DNA of 43,033 nucleotides from Bacteroidales bacterium (GCA_017994425.1 JAGOKS010000007.1:1-43033); one strand, 5' to 3'. Shown: positions 25,607-33,782, numbered from the stretch's first letter. Made by a program: numbers and translations. Notes: generated from the sequence alone by a model not told the origin.

Positions 25607-26572
25607 TTAATTATTCCTTCTCGTATTTTTTTGCATTTCTCTTCCTTTTCTGTACAAATCACGTGGACGCAAGGGATAGTTGGGGTTGCGTTTCATCTCC
25701 GGATTCAAATAGTATTGATCGACTTTTAATTGCTTTTTAGCGATTACATAATTATCCACAAACCAAGCAATTTCATCCACATTATATTTCATGACACTGG
25801 CAACTTCGTGTCCTAAATTTCGATAGCGGATAGCAAAGTATGGATAATTGAGTTTTTCAAAACGTTTTACCATGGCGTCGGTTCCGTAAAATCCGAGATT
25901 GAAAAACACTATTTTTTTGTAGGTAACAATAAAGTCATCTTTACCATGAAGTAAAAAGGTAGGAGCCGGAGCTTGCCGTGTGTATTTTAGCTTACCGTGA
26001 TGAGAAAAAATAGCCCCCGCAAAAGAAATAACGCCTCCAAAACGAAATCCTTCCGGTACACTAACGTAAGATTTACGTCGGTTTGCCAATTCATAATCGG
26101 CTTGTAAAACCGTAATGGCACCGGCACTGCTCCCACACAAAACTAAATTTGAAGAATTGACGTTTAACTCATCCGCATGGCTTATGATATAGGATACGGC
26201 AGAAAATAAATCTTCTACGGCTATATCAATGGCTTGAGCAAGCGGATTGTTGTGTAAAGCATCTACCCTGTTGGCATCTTTTAATGCCAACCGATAATCA
26301 ATGGTTATTACAACAAAACCCTTTTCGTTCAGCTGTTTAAAAAAATCAAGATTATAAGGAGCCGAACGTTCCCCCATTCTAAAACCTCCTCCGAAAACAA
26401 AAACAATAGCCGTTTTATCCTCCCTTTGCTGCATAGGATGATAAACATCCATGAATAAGGTGCAGGTGTCTCTTTGTGCATAGGCATACGTTTTTATTTC
26501 CTGTGAATAAGAACTTAGCCTACAAAACAGAATAACACATAGAATAATTGAATATTTTTTATTGAATATCAT
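25607..26572 (-). CDS. Secreted alpha/beta hydrolase (esterase/lipase family)
   Basis: The 321-residue product starts with a signal peptide (residues 1-24, ending SSYSQ). It shows the oxyanion motif VFGGGFRMG, the nucleophile elbow CGSSAGAIT (Ser in G-x-S-x-G), LLHGKDDFIV with the acidic residue, and the His in NLGHEVAS. This is the BD-FAE/esterase-lipase type. Like the hydrolase at 3077 it is exported, but the two are only distantly similar. It is a single gene with its own -7 element and converges on the FemAB-like gene. The small overlapping plus-strand frame at 25513-25740 is not supported. Confidence 0.88.
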   Translation of the reverse strand: MIFNKKYSIILCVILFCRLSSYSQEIKTYAYAQRDTCTLFMDVYHPMQQREDKTAIVFVFGGGFRMGERSAPYNLDFFKQLNEKGFVVITIDYRLALKDANRVDALHNNPLAQAIDIAVEDLFSAVSYIISHADELNVNSSNLVLCGSSAGAITVLQADYELANRRKSYVSVPEGFRFGGVISFAGAIFSHHGKLKYTRQAPAPTFLLHGKDDFIVTYKKIVFFNLGFYGTDAMVKRFEKLNYPYFAIRYRNLGHEVASVMKYNVDEIAWFVDNYVIAKKQLKVDQYYLNPEMKRNPNYPLRPRDLYRKGREMQKNTRRNN

Positions 26573-26599
26573 AGCATTTAAAATCGATTTATACTATTG

Positions 26600-26607
26600 C
26601 AAAAGTA
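26600..26607 (-). promoter_or_regulatory. Bacteroidetes -7 element for the secreted hydrolase (minus strand)
   Basis: Plus-strand CAAAAGTA gives TACTTTTG on the minus strand, 27 bases before the ATG at 26572. The spacer 26573-26896 otherwise holds the forward promoter at 26743 and the leader of the next gene, and no further gene. Confidence 0.6.
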
Positions 26608-26742
26608 GTAATTTTATAAATCAGAGTTATCATTAAAAAGAAAATTATTTAAAATTATTATCCATATAAACAGCCTTCTACATAATAATATAAAATAATT
26701 AAATTTTTTTATAAAAAAATATAAGTACGTAACATTATTAAT

Positions 26743-26750
26743 TATTTTTG
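26743..26750 (+). promoter_or_regulatory. Bacteroidetes -7 element for the fibre-like protein (TATTTTTG)
   Basis: TAnnTTTG match about 147 bases before the ATG at 26897, giving an unusually long leader of roughly 140 bases for this genome. Confidence 0.55.
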
Positions 26751-26871
26751 TAAAATAAAAAGAACAGTTTCTATCGTATATTTAAGCCTTTAAAATAATA
26801 ATAAAACACTACTAATCAATAATAAAATTTATAAGTGCAGCATCAGCACTATACACTCTGATCAAAAAATC

Positions 26872-26888
26872 ATGAAAAAATAAGGAGG
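26872..26888 (+). promoter_or_regulatory. Strong Shine-Dalgarno with overlapping two-codon mini-ORF
   Basis: AAGGAGG at 26882-26888 sits 8 bases before the ATG at 26897. It is the strongest Shine-Dalgarno in the window, where most genes have none. Directly upstream is ATG-AAA-AAA-TAA (26872-26883), whose stop codon overlaps the Shine-Dalgarno. It may be a translational coupler or only chance. Confidence 0.6.
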
Positions 26889-26896
26889 ATAAAAAA

Positions 26897-28060
26897 ATGA
26901 GAAAAGTATTTACATTTTTCGCAACCGTATTATTAACGGCAACACTTTGGGCACAAAGTCCCGAAAAAATGAGCTATCAGGCAGTTGTCCGCGATGCCGC
27001 CAATAAATTGGTTATAAATCAAGCAATAGGCATGCAAATTAGTATTTTACAAGGTTCGGTAAGCGGTACTGAAGTGTATATAGAAACACACTCTCCTACT
27101 TCTAATGCCAATGGATTGGTAAGTGTGGAAATAGGCAGCGGTACCATTGTAAGCGGAGATTTTGCAAGTATTGACTGGGCGAACGGACCCTATTTTATTA
27201 AAACAGAAACCGACCCGACTGGAGGAACTAACTACACCATTATCGGCACAAACCAACTAGTAAGTGTGCCGTATGCTTTGCACGCAAAAACAGCGGAAAC
27301 AGTTACAAATGAAACTGATCCTTTATTTGTTGCTTCCCCTGCAAATGGAATAACTTCCGGTGATATAATAAATTGGAATAATAAATTGGATGTAGAGCAA
27401 GATAGCTCCGTTACCAATGAGATTCAGGCATTGAGCATCAGTAATGATACAGTTTATTTAAGCAATGGAGGATTTGTAAAACTCCCTGCCGCAGCAGCCG
27501 ATGGCTCCGAAACCAAAGTAACTGCAGGAACAAATGTAACTGTAACCGGAAGCGGAACTAACGCAAGCCCTTATGTGGTAAATGTAAGCTGTGGCGGTGC
27601 TTCAAATAATTTCTATTTAGGGCAGGATACCCTTGGCGGCATCGTATTTTACATTTACTTAGACCAAAATGGCAATCAACACGGTTTAATTGTTTCTAAA
27701 ACAGATACATTGGCTCAATGGCAAAGCACAACAAGCACAACCAATTCAACCCGAAGCTGGGATGGTGCGTACAACATGGGCTTAATGATCAACAGCCCTG
27801 CAAAAACATGGGTTACTGGTTTAGGAGCCGGTTGGTATTTACCTTCAATTGACGAGTTAAGCATTTTATGGCAAAACCGTTTTCACGCTAACAAAGGCTT
27901 GAATGGCGCAAGTGCAACCTTGCTTTCAAATACTGCCTACTATTGGAGTAGTACGGAGTACACTGCAACGGGCGCGTTCTCCTTCAACTTCTACAACGGC
28001 GTCGCAGGCAGCACCAATAAGACAAATACGTATAGTGTGCGTGCAGTTCGGGCTTTTTAA
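26897..28060 (+). CDS. Secreted fibre-like protein with a DGR-type variable C-type-lectin-like domain
   Basis: The 387-residue product has a signal peptide (residues 1-19, ending LWAQ). An N-terminal domain is common in Bacteroidetes surface proteins (MSYQAVVRDAANKLV ... LVSVPYALHAKTAETV), followed by a tail-fibre-like stalk segment (NETDPLFVASP ... INWNNKLD). The C-terminal domain is of the DUF1566 / Fibrobacter major paralogous type (GWYLPSIDELSILW, YYWSSTEY, and the ending YSVRAVRAF). From about residue 355 to 377 almost every exposed-type residue is coded by an NNC codon (TAC, GGC, TCC, GTC, AGC and others), while the neighbouring sequence is AT-rich. This is what adenine-directed mutagenesis of AAC codons by a DGR produces. 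I infer a diversified ligand-binding surface protein. Confidence 0.8.
   Translation: MRKVFTFFATVLLTATLWAQSPEKMSYQAVVRDAANKLVINQAIGMQISILQGSVSGTEVYIETHSPTSNANGLVSVEIGSGTIVSGDFASIDWANGPYFIKTETDPTGGTNYTIIGTNQLVSVPYALHAKTAETVTNETDPLFVASPANGITSGDIINWNNKLDVEQDSSVTNEIQALSISNDTVYLSNGGFVKLPAAAADGSETKVTAGTNVTVTGSGTNASPYVVNVSCGGASNNFYLGQDTLGGIVFYIYLDQNGNQHGLIVSKTDTLAQWQSTTSTTNSTRSWDGAYNMGLMINSPAKTWVTGLGAGWYLPSIDELSILWQNRFHANKGLNGASATLLSNTAYYWSSTEYTATGAFSFNFYNGVAGSTNKTNTYSVRAVRAF
27944..28057 (+). other. Putative DGR variable region (VR)
   Basis: This stretch codes for the last 38 residues, from the Trp of YWSSTE to the final Phe. Its middle part (27959-28015) has NNC codons at positions where homologous template-coded sequences usually have Asn (AAC). 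The invariant 3' end, GTGCGTGCAGTTCGGGC, is GC-rich and could serve as the initiation-of-mutagenic-homing site. No second copy (template repeat) and no reverse transcriptase gene is seen in the window, so the retroelement would act from elsewhere. Confidence 0.6.
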
Positions 28061-28089
28061 CCATTTAAGTGTGTAGCAGTCGATGTTTT

Positions 28090-28126
28090 AACTGACAGGG
28101 AGTAAATTCCTTGTCAGTTTCTTTTA
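28090..28126 (+). terminator. Rho-independent terminator after the fibre-like gene
   Basis: The arms AACTGACA (28090-28097) and TGTCAGTT (28112-28119), extended inward by GGGA/TTCC-type pairs, form a hairpin followed by a TTCTTTT tract. It lies 30 bases behind the stop codon. Confidence 0.7.
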
Positions 28127-28144
28127 GACAATTATCAACAAAAC

Positions 28145-28177
28145 GTATCATTTATCATTTATCATTCATCATTTACT
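28145..28177 (+). repeat. Heptamer microsatellite (ATCATTT)n
   Basis: About four to five copies of ATCATTT with one variant (ATCATTC). It lies in the non-coding spacer between the fibre-like gene and the first 22-bp array. Confidence 0.7.
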
Positions 28178-28250
28178 TGTACCTCTTTTTCCGGAACAAA
28201 AAAAACCTCCCGGCAAACGACACGAAAATAAGTGATTTCTCCTCCCTTGG

Positions 28251-28360
28251 AATTTGCATGCGTTCAAACGACAATTTGTATGTGTACAAACGACAATTTG
28301 TATGCGTGTAAATGACAATTTGTATACGTACAAATTACTATTTGTATGCGTACAAATGAT
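28251..28360 (+). repeat. 22-bp tandem array A (5 units, dyad TTTGTATGCGTACAAA)
   Basis: Five units of exactly 22 bases (starts 28251, 28273, 28295, 28317, 28339). Each contains a near-perfect 16-base dyad of the type TTTGTAYRYRTACAAA separated by a 6-base linker such as CGACAA. Since 22 is not a multiple of three, the array is not a coding repeat; the short frames across it are artefacts of the repeat. Confidence 0.92.
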
Positions 28361-28416
28361 CGCCGGAAAGCCTTGTAATTTTTTTTTGAATGATTTTTGG
28401 CTTTTTTTCGTAAAGA

Positions 28417-28456
28417 GATGGCACGCGGATGACACGGATTTATGCGGATTTTTTAT
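28417..28456 (+). repeat. Dispersed GGAT-rich intergenic element
   Basis: The stretch contains GGCACGCGGATGACACGGAT followed by a third GCGGATT. I remember similar ACGCGGATGACACGGAT-type stretches as dispersed intergenic repeats in many Bacteroidetes and related genomes; this is memory, not a search. Only one copy is in this window. Confidence 0.4.
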
Positions 28457-28566
28457 TCTTAATTATCTTTAGACATCATTCTTAATTTTTAATTTTTTAT
28501 TGATCTCCGCACTAGGCACTACTTTTCACTTTTCGCTTTTAACTTTTAACTCTTTTAACATACCTA

Positions 28567-28698
28567 CATTTACTCAGCTGTGTAACTCCATTTACTCAAC
28601 TGTGTAACTTCATTTACTCAGCTGTGTAATTACATTTACTCAGCTGTGTAATTAGGTTTACTCAACTGCGTAAGTCTGCTTACTCAACTGAGTAACTC
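28567..28698 (+). repeat. 22-bp tandem array B (6 units, dyad TTACTCAACTGAGTAA)
   Basis: Six 22-base units start at 28567, 28589, 28611, 28633, 28655 and 28677, with a seventh degenerate unit after them. The core is TTACTCAGCTGTGTAA in the first units and the better palindrome TTACTCAACTGAGTAA in the sixth. It ends 76 bases before the hsdM -7 element, so it could influence expression of the restriction operon. The sequence is unrelated to array A although the period is the same. Confidence 0.93.
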
Positions 28699-28774
28699 GG
28701 TTAACGCAATTTTGCACATATTTTCACTTCTTTTTACAAATAATGGTTCTTTTCTTTTGTAATTAAAAAATGTT

Positions 28775-28782
28775 TATTTTTG
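28775..28782 (+). promoter_or_regulatory. Bacteroidetes -7 element for the hsd operon (TATTTTTG)
   Basis: TAnnTTTG match 70 bases before the hsdM ATG at 28852. It overlaps the start of a longer reading frame that begins at 28780, which shows that the longer start cannot be real. Confidence 0.65.
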
Positions 28783-28851
28783 CAAAAAATTTCCAATAAG
28801 CTATACACAGGCGATACTTTACACATAATCATTAAAAAAAACCAGTTTAGC

Positions 28852-30348
28852 ATGTTTGAACAGACTTTTAAGAACATAGACGATATTTTACACAAAGACG
28901 CCGGATGTAGCAGCGAACTTGATTATGTAGAGCAAACCAGTTGGATTTTATTCCTCAAATATCTTGACGATTTAGAGCGTGACAGAGCCACAGCAGCTGA
29001 ATTGACAGGTAAAACTTACACACCGATTATTGACACTGATTATCGTTGGACAAAATGGGCTGCACCAAAAATCAAGAACGGAAACGGAGCGTTGAAAATT
29101 GACCATAACGCCCTTACAGGCGATGACCTGACCGACTTTGTAAACAACAAACTGTTTCCATACCTCAAAAAGTTTAAACTAAGTGCCGAGAGTGCCGACA
29201 CCATAGAATACAAGATTGGAGAGATTTTCAGCGAACTGAAAAACCGCATACAAAGCGGTTACAATTTGCGTGAAGTGATTAACCGCATTGACGAATTGCG
29301 TTTCCGTACCCATGCCGAAAAGCACGAAATGAGCCATTTGTACGAATCCAAAATTAAAAACATGGGTAGTGCAGGGCGAAACGGTGGCGAATATTACACA
29401 CCCCGACCGCTTATTACAACCATTGTTAAAGTGGTAGCACCCACGATTGGAAACAAGATTTATGACGGAGCTTGCGGTTCGGCAGGTTTCCTTTGCGAAG
29501 CCTTTAATTATTTGAAAAGCAGTAAATCACTTTCAACCAAAGAAACCGAGATACTGCAAAAACAATCCTTTTACGGCAAAGAGAAAAAATCGCTGGCTTA
29601 CATTATCGGTATTATGAATATGATTTTTCATGGCATTGATGCTCCAAACATTATACACACCAACACACTTGCCGAAAACCTTGCCGACATACAGGAAAAA
29701 GACCGTTACGATGTAGTGCTTGCCAATCCGCCTTTTGGTGGTAAAGAACGTGCCGAAGTGCAACAAAATTTCCCGATAAAAACCGGCGAAACCGCCAGTT
29801 TGTTTTTGCAGCATTTTATTAAAATACTGAAAGCAGGCGGAAAAGCTGGTGTAGTAATTAAAAACACCTTTTTGAGCAATACCGACAATGCCACGGTTGC
29901 CATTCGTAAAACCTTATTAGAAAGTTGCAACTTGCATACTGTTTTAGATTTGCCCGGTGGCACTTTTTCCGGTGCAGGCGTAAAAACGGTTGTGTTGTTT
30001 TTTGAAAAAGGCAAAGCCACTCAAAAAGTTTGGTTTTACTCCTTGAATCTTGACCGCAATTTGGGCAAAACCAATCCGCTCAATGAAGCCGATTTATCTG
30101 ATTTCATAGAACTTCAGAAAACCAAAGCTGACAGCCCCAATTCCTGGTCAATTGATGTCAGCGAATGGCTATTGCCGTCCTCTACGTCCCACATGTCCCC
30201 CGAAAACCAAAGCTACGACCTGAGCGTAAAGAACCCCAACAAAAAAGAAGAAACAGCCCTACGCCAACCACAAGCCATTTTGGAAGAAATGAAAGCATTG
30301 GACGAAGAAAGTGCCGAAATCCTTAACTCAATTTTGGAATTGATATGA
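28852..30348 (+). CDS. hsdM: Type I restriction-modification DNA methyltransferase subunit
   Basis: HsdM methylates adenine in the recognition sequence chosen by HsdS. The 498-residue product from ATG 28852 starts in the way usual for this family (FEQTFKNIDDILHKDAGC). It shows the N-terminal HsdM helical domain, GGEYYTPRPL, motif I DGACGSAGFL (about residues 203-212) and motif IV LANPPFGG. A longer frame from 28780 would add 24 residues that do not belong to the family and would begin within the promoter. The stop overlaps the hsdS start (ATGA, 30345-30348). By eye the island is more GC-rich than the cluster at 123-13418, consistent with transfer. Confidence 0.96.
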   Translation: MFEQTFKNIDDILHKDAGCSSELDYVEQTSWILFLKYLDDLERDRATAAELTGKTYTPIIDTDYRWTKWAAPKIKNGNGALKIDHNALTGDDLTDFVNNKLFPYLKKFKLSAESADTIEYKIGEIFSELKNRIQSGYNLREVINRIDELRFRTHAEKHEMSHLYESKIKNMGSAGRNGGEYYTPRPLITTIVKVVAPTIGNKIYDGACGSAGFLCEAFNYLKSSKSLSTKETEILQKQSFYGKEKKSLAYIIGIMNMIFHGIDAPNIIHTNTLAENLADIQEKDRYDVVLANPPFGGKERAEVQQNFPIKTGETASLFLQHFIKILKAGGKAGVVIKNTFLSNTDNATVAIRKTLLESCNLHTVLDLPGGTFSGAGVKTVVLFFEKGKATQKVWFYSLNLDRNLGKTNPLNEADLSDFIELQKTKADSPNSWSIDVSEWLLPSSTSHMSPENQSYDLSVKNPNKKEETALRQPQAILEEMKALDEESAEILNSILELI

Positions 30349-31535
30349 GAAATTGGGACAAAAAAAGTTTGGGCGAAGTTTGTGAGATTGTAAATGGCTC
30401 AACTCCGTTGAGAACGAATAAGGATTTTTGGGAGAATGGAGACTACCCTTGGTTTACTATTGATGATATTAGAGTGCAGGGAAGAATTATTACTGATACG
30501 AAACAAAAAGTTACAAAAGCTGCACTTTCAAAGTTGAGAGTATTGCCAATTGATACGGTTTTACTTTGTTGCACAGCTTCTGTTGGAGAATATGCTATTA
30601 CAAAGATTGAACTTGCCACAAATCAGCAGTTCAATGGGATAGTTGTAAAAGACAGAAAAAAATTAGACCCAGAGTTTTTAATGCACTATTGCTCTACATT
30701 GAAGGACAAACTTTTGGGATTAAGTGGTAAAACTACGATTGATTTTATTTCAATTAGCAAACTAAAACATCTTGAAATCCCCCTTCCCCCTCTCCCCGAA
30801 CAACAACACATTGTTTCCATATTAGATGAAGCCTTTGCCGCCATAGCCAAGGCAAAAGTCAATGCCGAACAAAACCTCAAAAACGCCAAAGAACTTTTTG
30901 AAAGCTATTTGCAGGGGGTTTTTGAGAAGAAAGGAGATAGTTGGGAAGAAAAAACTATTGGCGAAATTGGGAGTCCGAAGATGTGTAAAAGAATATTTAA
31001 AAAAGAAACAACGAGTGATGGAGATATCCCATTTTACAAAATTGGCACTTTCGGAAAAGAGCCTGATGCCTTCATATCAAAAGAACTCTACAGTGAATAC
31101 AGAGAAAAATATTCTTTCCCAGATATAGGGGCTGTTTTGATTTCAGCATCAGGTACTATTGGAAGACGGGTAAGATATAATGGTGAACCAGCGTATTTCC
31201 AAGACTCAAACATTGTTTGGATTGATAATGACGAAAGTCAAGTGCTGAATGATTATTTATATGAATTCTACGGAGCTTGTAATTGGGGAGCTTCAAAAGG
31301 AGCTACAATTTCAAGATTGTATAATGACAATTTGAAAAGAATCAAAATATCATTTCCAAAATCAAGAGCAGAACAACAATCCCTCGTCCGAAAATTAGAT
31401 GCCCTGCGAGCCAAAACGCAAAAATTGGAAGCGGTATATCAAAAGAAAATGGATGATTTGGAAGAACTGAAAAAATCGATTTTGCAAAAAGCATTTGCGG
31501 GGGAGTTGAAAACTGAAAATAATATTGCGCTATGA
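30345..31535 (+). CDS. hsdS: Type I restriction-modification specificity subunit
   Basis: HsdS reads the bipartite target of the complex. The 396-residue protein has two target-recognition domains (about residues 1-145 and 195-340). Each is followed by a conserved helical region: LPPLPEQQHIVSILDEAFAA behind the first, and the dimer-forming KLEAVYQKKMDDLEELKKSI with ILQKAFAGEL at the end. Both halves are intact, so a normal split recognition sequence is expected. It overlaps hsdM and the following tcmP gene by 4 bases each (ATGA), so the three are translationally coupled. No second or truncated hsdS copy is seen in the window. Confidence 0.95.
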   Translation: MRNWDKKSLGEVCEIVNGSTPLRTNKDFWENGDYPWFTIDDIRVQGRIITDTKQKVTKAALSKLRVLPIDTVLLCCTASVGEYAITKIELATNQQFNGIVVKDRKKLDPEFLMHYCSTLKDKLLGLSGKTTIDFISISKLKHLEIPLPPLPEQQHIVSILDEAFAAIAKAKVNAEQNLKNAKELFESYLQGVFEKKGDSWEEKTIGEIGSPKMCKRIFKKETTSDGDIPFYKIGTFGKEPDAFISKELYSEYREKYSFPDIGAVLISASGTIGRRVRYNGEPAYFQDSNIVWIDNDESQVLNDYLYEFYGACNWGASKGATISRLYNDNLKRIKISFPKSRAEQQSLVRKLDALRAKTQKLEAVYQKKMDDLEELKKSILQKAFAGELKTENNIAL

Positions 31536-32419
31536 CTTGGAATAAAAACAACAAAGTAAACGAATCTTCCGAATGGGGAGGACCTTGGACTGAAAAAAAA
31601 TTGGAGGCCTTTTCTAAGTATGTTCGGTCTTATCTCACTATAATGAATAAGTATCCATTTTGGAAAACTATTTATTTTGATGGATTTGCCGGTAGCGGAA
31701 CACGAGAAAAACAAAACAATACCGAATTAATGCTTCAACTAAATATTACTGAAGAAGAAGAAAAGACATACAAAGGCGCAGCAGAAAGGGTGTTAGCATT
31801 AAAGGATTTAAGTTTTGATTTTTATTATTTCATTGATAAAAATGATTTATCTCTACAAAAACTAAAAGATAAATTAGATGAAAAATTTAAAGATAAAACG
31901 ATAATATATAGATCCGGCGATGCAAACCAGCAATTATCAGAACTTTCTAGTGCATTAAAAACAAAAGATTTTGCAGCATTGGTTTTTCTTGACCCTTTTG
32001 GAATGCAGATAGACTGGAATTCTATAGCTGAATTGAAAGATACACGTTCCGATGTTTGGATTTTAGTTCCAACGGGAGTAATTGTAAACCGCTTACTTGA
32101 TAGAGCCGGAAAATTGAAGTTTAGTAATAAACTACAATCTTTTTTTGGTTTAACAATTGAAGAAATTAAAAACTATTTTTATACGGAGCAAATAGAGCAA
32201 ACGCTATTTGGTGAAGAAGAAATCATTACAAAAGTCCAGCAACCTATAGAAAAGATAGCATACTTATATGCAGAACGTTTGAATACTATCTGGAAGCATG
32301 TAACTGAAAAACCCTTAGTGTTAACAAACAGAAATGGCACCCCTATTTTTCATTTGATTTTTGCATCAAATAATCAAAATGCTTTAAAAATCGCTAAACA
32401 AATAATTCTAAATACATAG
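31532..32419 (+). CDS. tcmP: TcmP: three-Cys-motif partner protein
   Basis: The 295-residue protein matches the TcmP family, named because its genes stand next to three-Cys-motif Gp37/Gp68-like proteins. It has a Rossmann-type motif DGFAGSGTRE (about residues 50-59) that resembles methyltransferase motif I, and FLDPFGMQIDW (about 152-162) like a motif IV, with the conserved start SSEWGGPWTEKKLEAF. A nucleic-acid methyltransferase-like activity is therefore plausible but unproven to my knowledge. Its start overlaps the hsdS stop by 4 bases and the partner gene follows after 2 bases. The pair is thus built into the restriction operon and not merely adjacent. Confidence 0.88.
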   Translation: MTWNKNNKVNESSEWGGPWTEKKLEAFSKYVRSYLTIMNKYPFWKTIYFDGFAGSGTREKQNNTELMLQLNITEEEEKTYKGAAERVLALKDLSFDFYYFIDKNDLSLQKLKDKLDEKFKDKTIIYRSGDANQQLSELSSALKTKDFAALVFLDPFGMQIDWNSIAELKDTRSDVWILVPTGVIVNRLLDRAGKLKFSNKLQSFFGLTIEEIKNYFYTEQIEQTLFGEEEIITKVQQPIEKIAYLYAERLNTIWKHVTEKPLVLTNRNGTPIFHLIFASNNQNALKIAKQIILNT

Positions 32420-32421
32420 TT

Positions 32422-33174
32422 ATGGCACATAAAATTGAATGGACGGAACAAACATGGAATCCATCGGCAGGATGCACTAAGATAAGTGCAGGATGTAAAC
32501 ATTGTTATGCTGAAACCATGGCATTTCGTTTACAGGCTATGGGAGTGGAAGGATATAAAAACGGGTTTCAATTCAATATTGTACCATCTCGATTAAACGA
32601 CCCTGTAAAGAAGAAAAAACCTACCGTGTTTTTTGTGAATTCAATGAGCGATATCTTTCACAAAGATATGCCCGAAAACTATTTAAATCATATCTTTGAT
32701 GTGATTAAAAAAACACCCCAACACACTTATCAGATTCTTACAAAAAGAGCAGACAGAATGTTGCAATATGTATCGCAACGAGAAATACCCAAAAACATTT
32801 GGTTAGGTGTAACGGTTGAAAATAAAGAAGAAGGCTTGCCAAGGATTGATAAATTAAGACAGATAAAAGCCAGTGTATTATTTCTCTCCATTGAACCATT
32901 GCTTGAAGATTTAGGTAAACTGAATTTGAAAAACATCGATTGGGTAATTGTTGGCGGAGAAAGTGGCAATAAAGCAAGACCCATGGAAAAAAGTTGGGTG
33001 CTTAATATAAAACAGCAATGTGAAGAAAACGACATCGCTTTTTTCTTTAAACAATGGGGCACTTGGGGTGCCGATAAAGTGAAAAGAAATAAAAGAGTAA
33101 ACGGGAAAGAACTTGACGGTAAAATATGGCAACAATATCCGGAATTGATTGAAGAGCAATTTGTATTAATGTAA
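32422..33174 (+). CDS. Gp37/Gp68-family (DUF5131) three-Cys-motif protein
   Basis: The 250-residue product carries the family's three-cysteine motif (Cys18, Cys25, Cys28; spacing C-x6-C-x2-C, CTKISAGCKHCYA), which looks like a radical-SAM-type iron-sulfur site with unusual spacing. Further landmarks are VFFVNSMSDIFHKDMP, YQILTKRADRM, WLGVTVENKE and DWVIVGGESG, which fit a TIM-barrel radical SAM fold. The family occurs in phages and bacteria with TcmP as its regular partner. The biochemical reaction is unknown to me; a base or nucleotide modification that works with TcmP and the restriction enzyme is an inference from gene order. Confidence 0.88.
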   Translation: MAHKIEWTEQTWNPSAGCTKISAGCKHCYAETMAFRLQAMGVEGYKNGFQFNIVPSRLNDPVKKKKPTVFFVNSMSDIFHKDMPENYLNHIFDVIKKTPQHTYQILTKRADRMLQYVSQREIPKNIWLGVTVENKEEGLPRIDKLRQIKASVLFLSIEPLLEDLGKLNLKNIDWVIVGGESGNKARPMEKSWVLNIKQQCEENDIAFFFKQWGTWGADKVKRNKRVNGKELDGKIWQQYPELIEEQFVLM

Positions 33175-33200
33175 TTCTATATGAATAATTTAATTATTAA

Positions 33201-33779
33201 ATGAGTAACAAAGAAAATAGCACCGAAGGTTTTATCCCCACACACGGTGGTTACCGCAATCTGTTCAGCTACCAAAAAGCGGAAATCATTTATGATGGTA
33301 CGGTGTATTTTACCAATCGGTTTTTTAATAAATACGATCGCACTATAGGACAAATGGTGCAGGCTGCTCGTAGCGGCAAACAAAACATTGCTGAAGGAAG
33401 CATGGCTTCGGCTACTTCAAAGGAAACAGAAATTAAACTTACCAATGTAGCACGTGCCAGTTTGGAAGAGTTGCAAATTGATTACGAAGATTTTTTAAGA
33501 ACCAATAAATTACCTATTTGGGATAAAGAACATAAACTGGTAGCAAGGTTAAGAGAACTCAATAAAAACACCCCAAAACCTACTTATGAAACTTTTGTAA
33601 AAGCCATTGAGCACGAAAGTCCGGAAATTTGTGCCAATACCATGATTACTTTGATAAAAATAACAACCTATCTTCTTAAACAACAGATAAAGCAACTTGA
33701 AACAGCTTTTATTAAAGAAGGAGGCATAAGAGAAAGAATGACAAAAGCCAGGATTGACGAGAGAAATAAGAAAAAATAA
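33201..33779 (+). CDS. Four-helix-bundle protein with suffix domain
   Basis: The 192-residue protein belongs to the four-helix-bundle (S23-like) proteins with an additional C-terminal suffix. Typical segments are FTNRFFNKYDRTIGQMVQAA, SGKQNIAEGS (the family's conserved N-I-A-E-G turn, about residues 58-67) and SLEELQIDYEDFL. Proteins of this fold include the DGR accessory factor Avd, which binds RNA and the reverse transcriptase; the suffix type is, as I recall, frequently found in type I restriction loci. It sits between the TcmP pair and hsdR. The C-terminus is very basic (RKK-rich), which would suit nucleic-acid binding. Its function is unknown. Confidence 0.8.
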   Translation: MSNKENSTEGFIPTHGGYRNLFSYQKAEIIYDGTVYFTNRFFNKYDRTIGQMVQAARSGKQNIAEGSMASATSKETEIKLTNVARASLEELQIDYEDFLRTNKLPIWDKEHKLVARLRELNKNTPKPTYETFVKAIEHESPEICANTMITLIKITTYLLKQQIKQLETAFIKEGGIRERMTKARIDERNKKK

Positions 33780-33782
33780 TTA

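Noticed and set aside
25513..25740. Plus-strand frame of 75 residues overlapping the 3' end of the secreted hydrolase
   Set aside because: More than half of it is antisense to a well-supported gene, and it has no promoter, homology or sensible composition.
28111..28472. Short frames on both strands with repeated YVYK/QFVC-like peptides
   Set aside because: They arise from the 22-bp array A read in shifting frames; 22 is not a multiple of three, so no regular protein repeat results.
28251..28698. CRISPR array
   Set aside because: The units are directly adjacent without unique spacers, far shorter than repeat-spacer units, and no cas gene is in the window.
28780..28851. 24-residue N-terminal extension of HsdM
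   Set aside because: It starts inside the -7 promoter element and does not belong to the family, which begins at the ATG at 28852.
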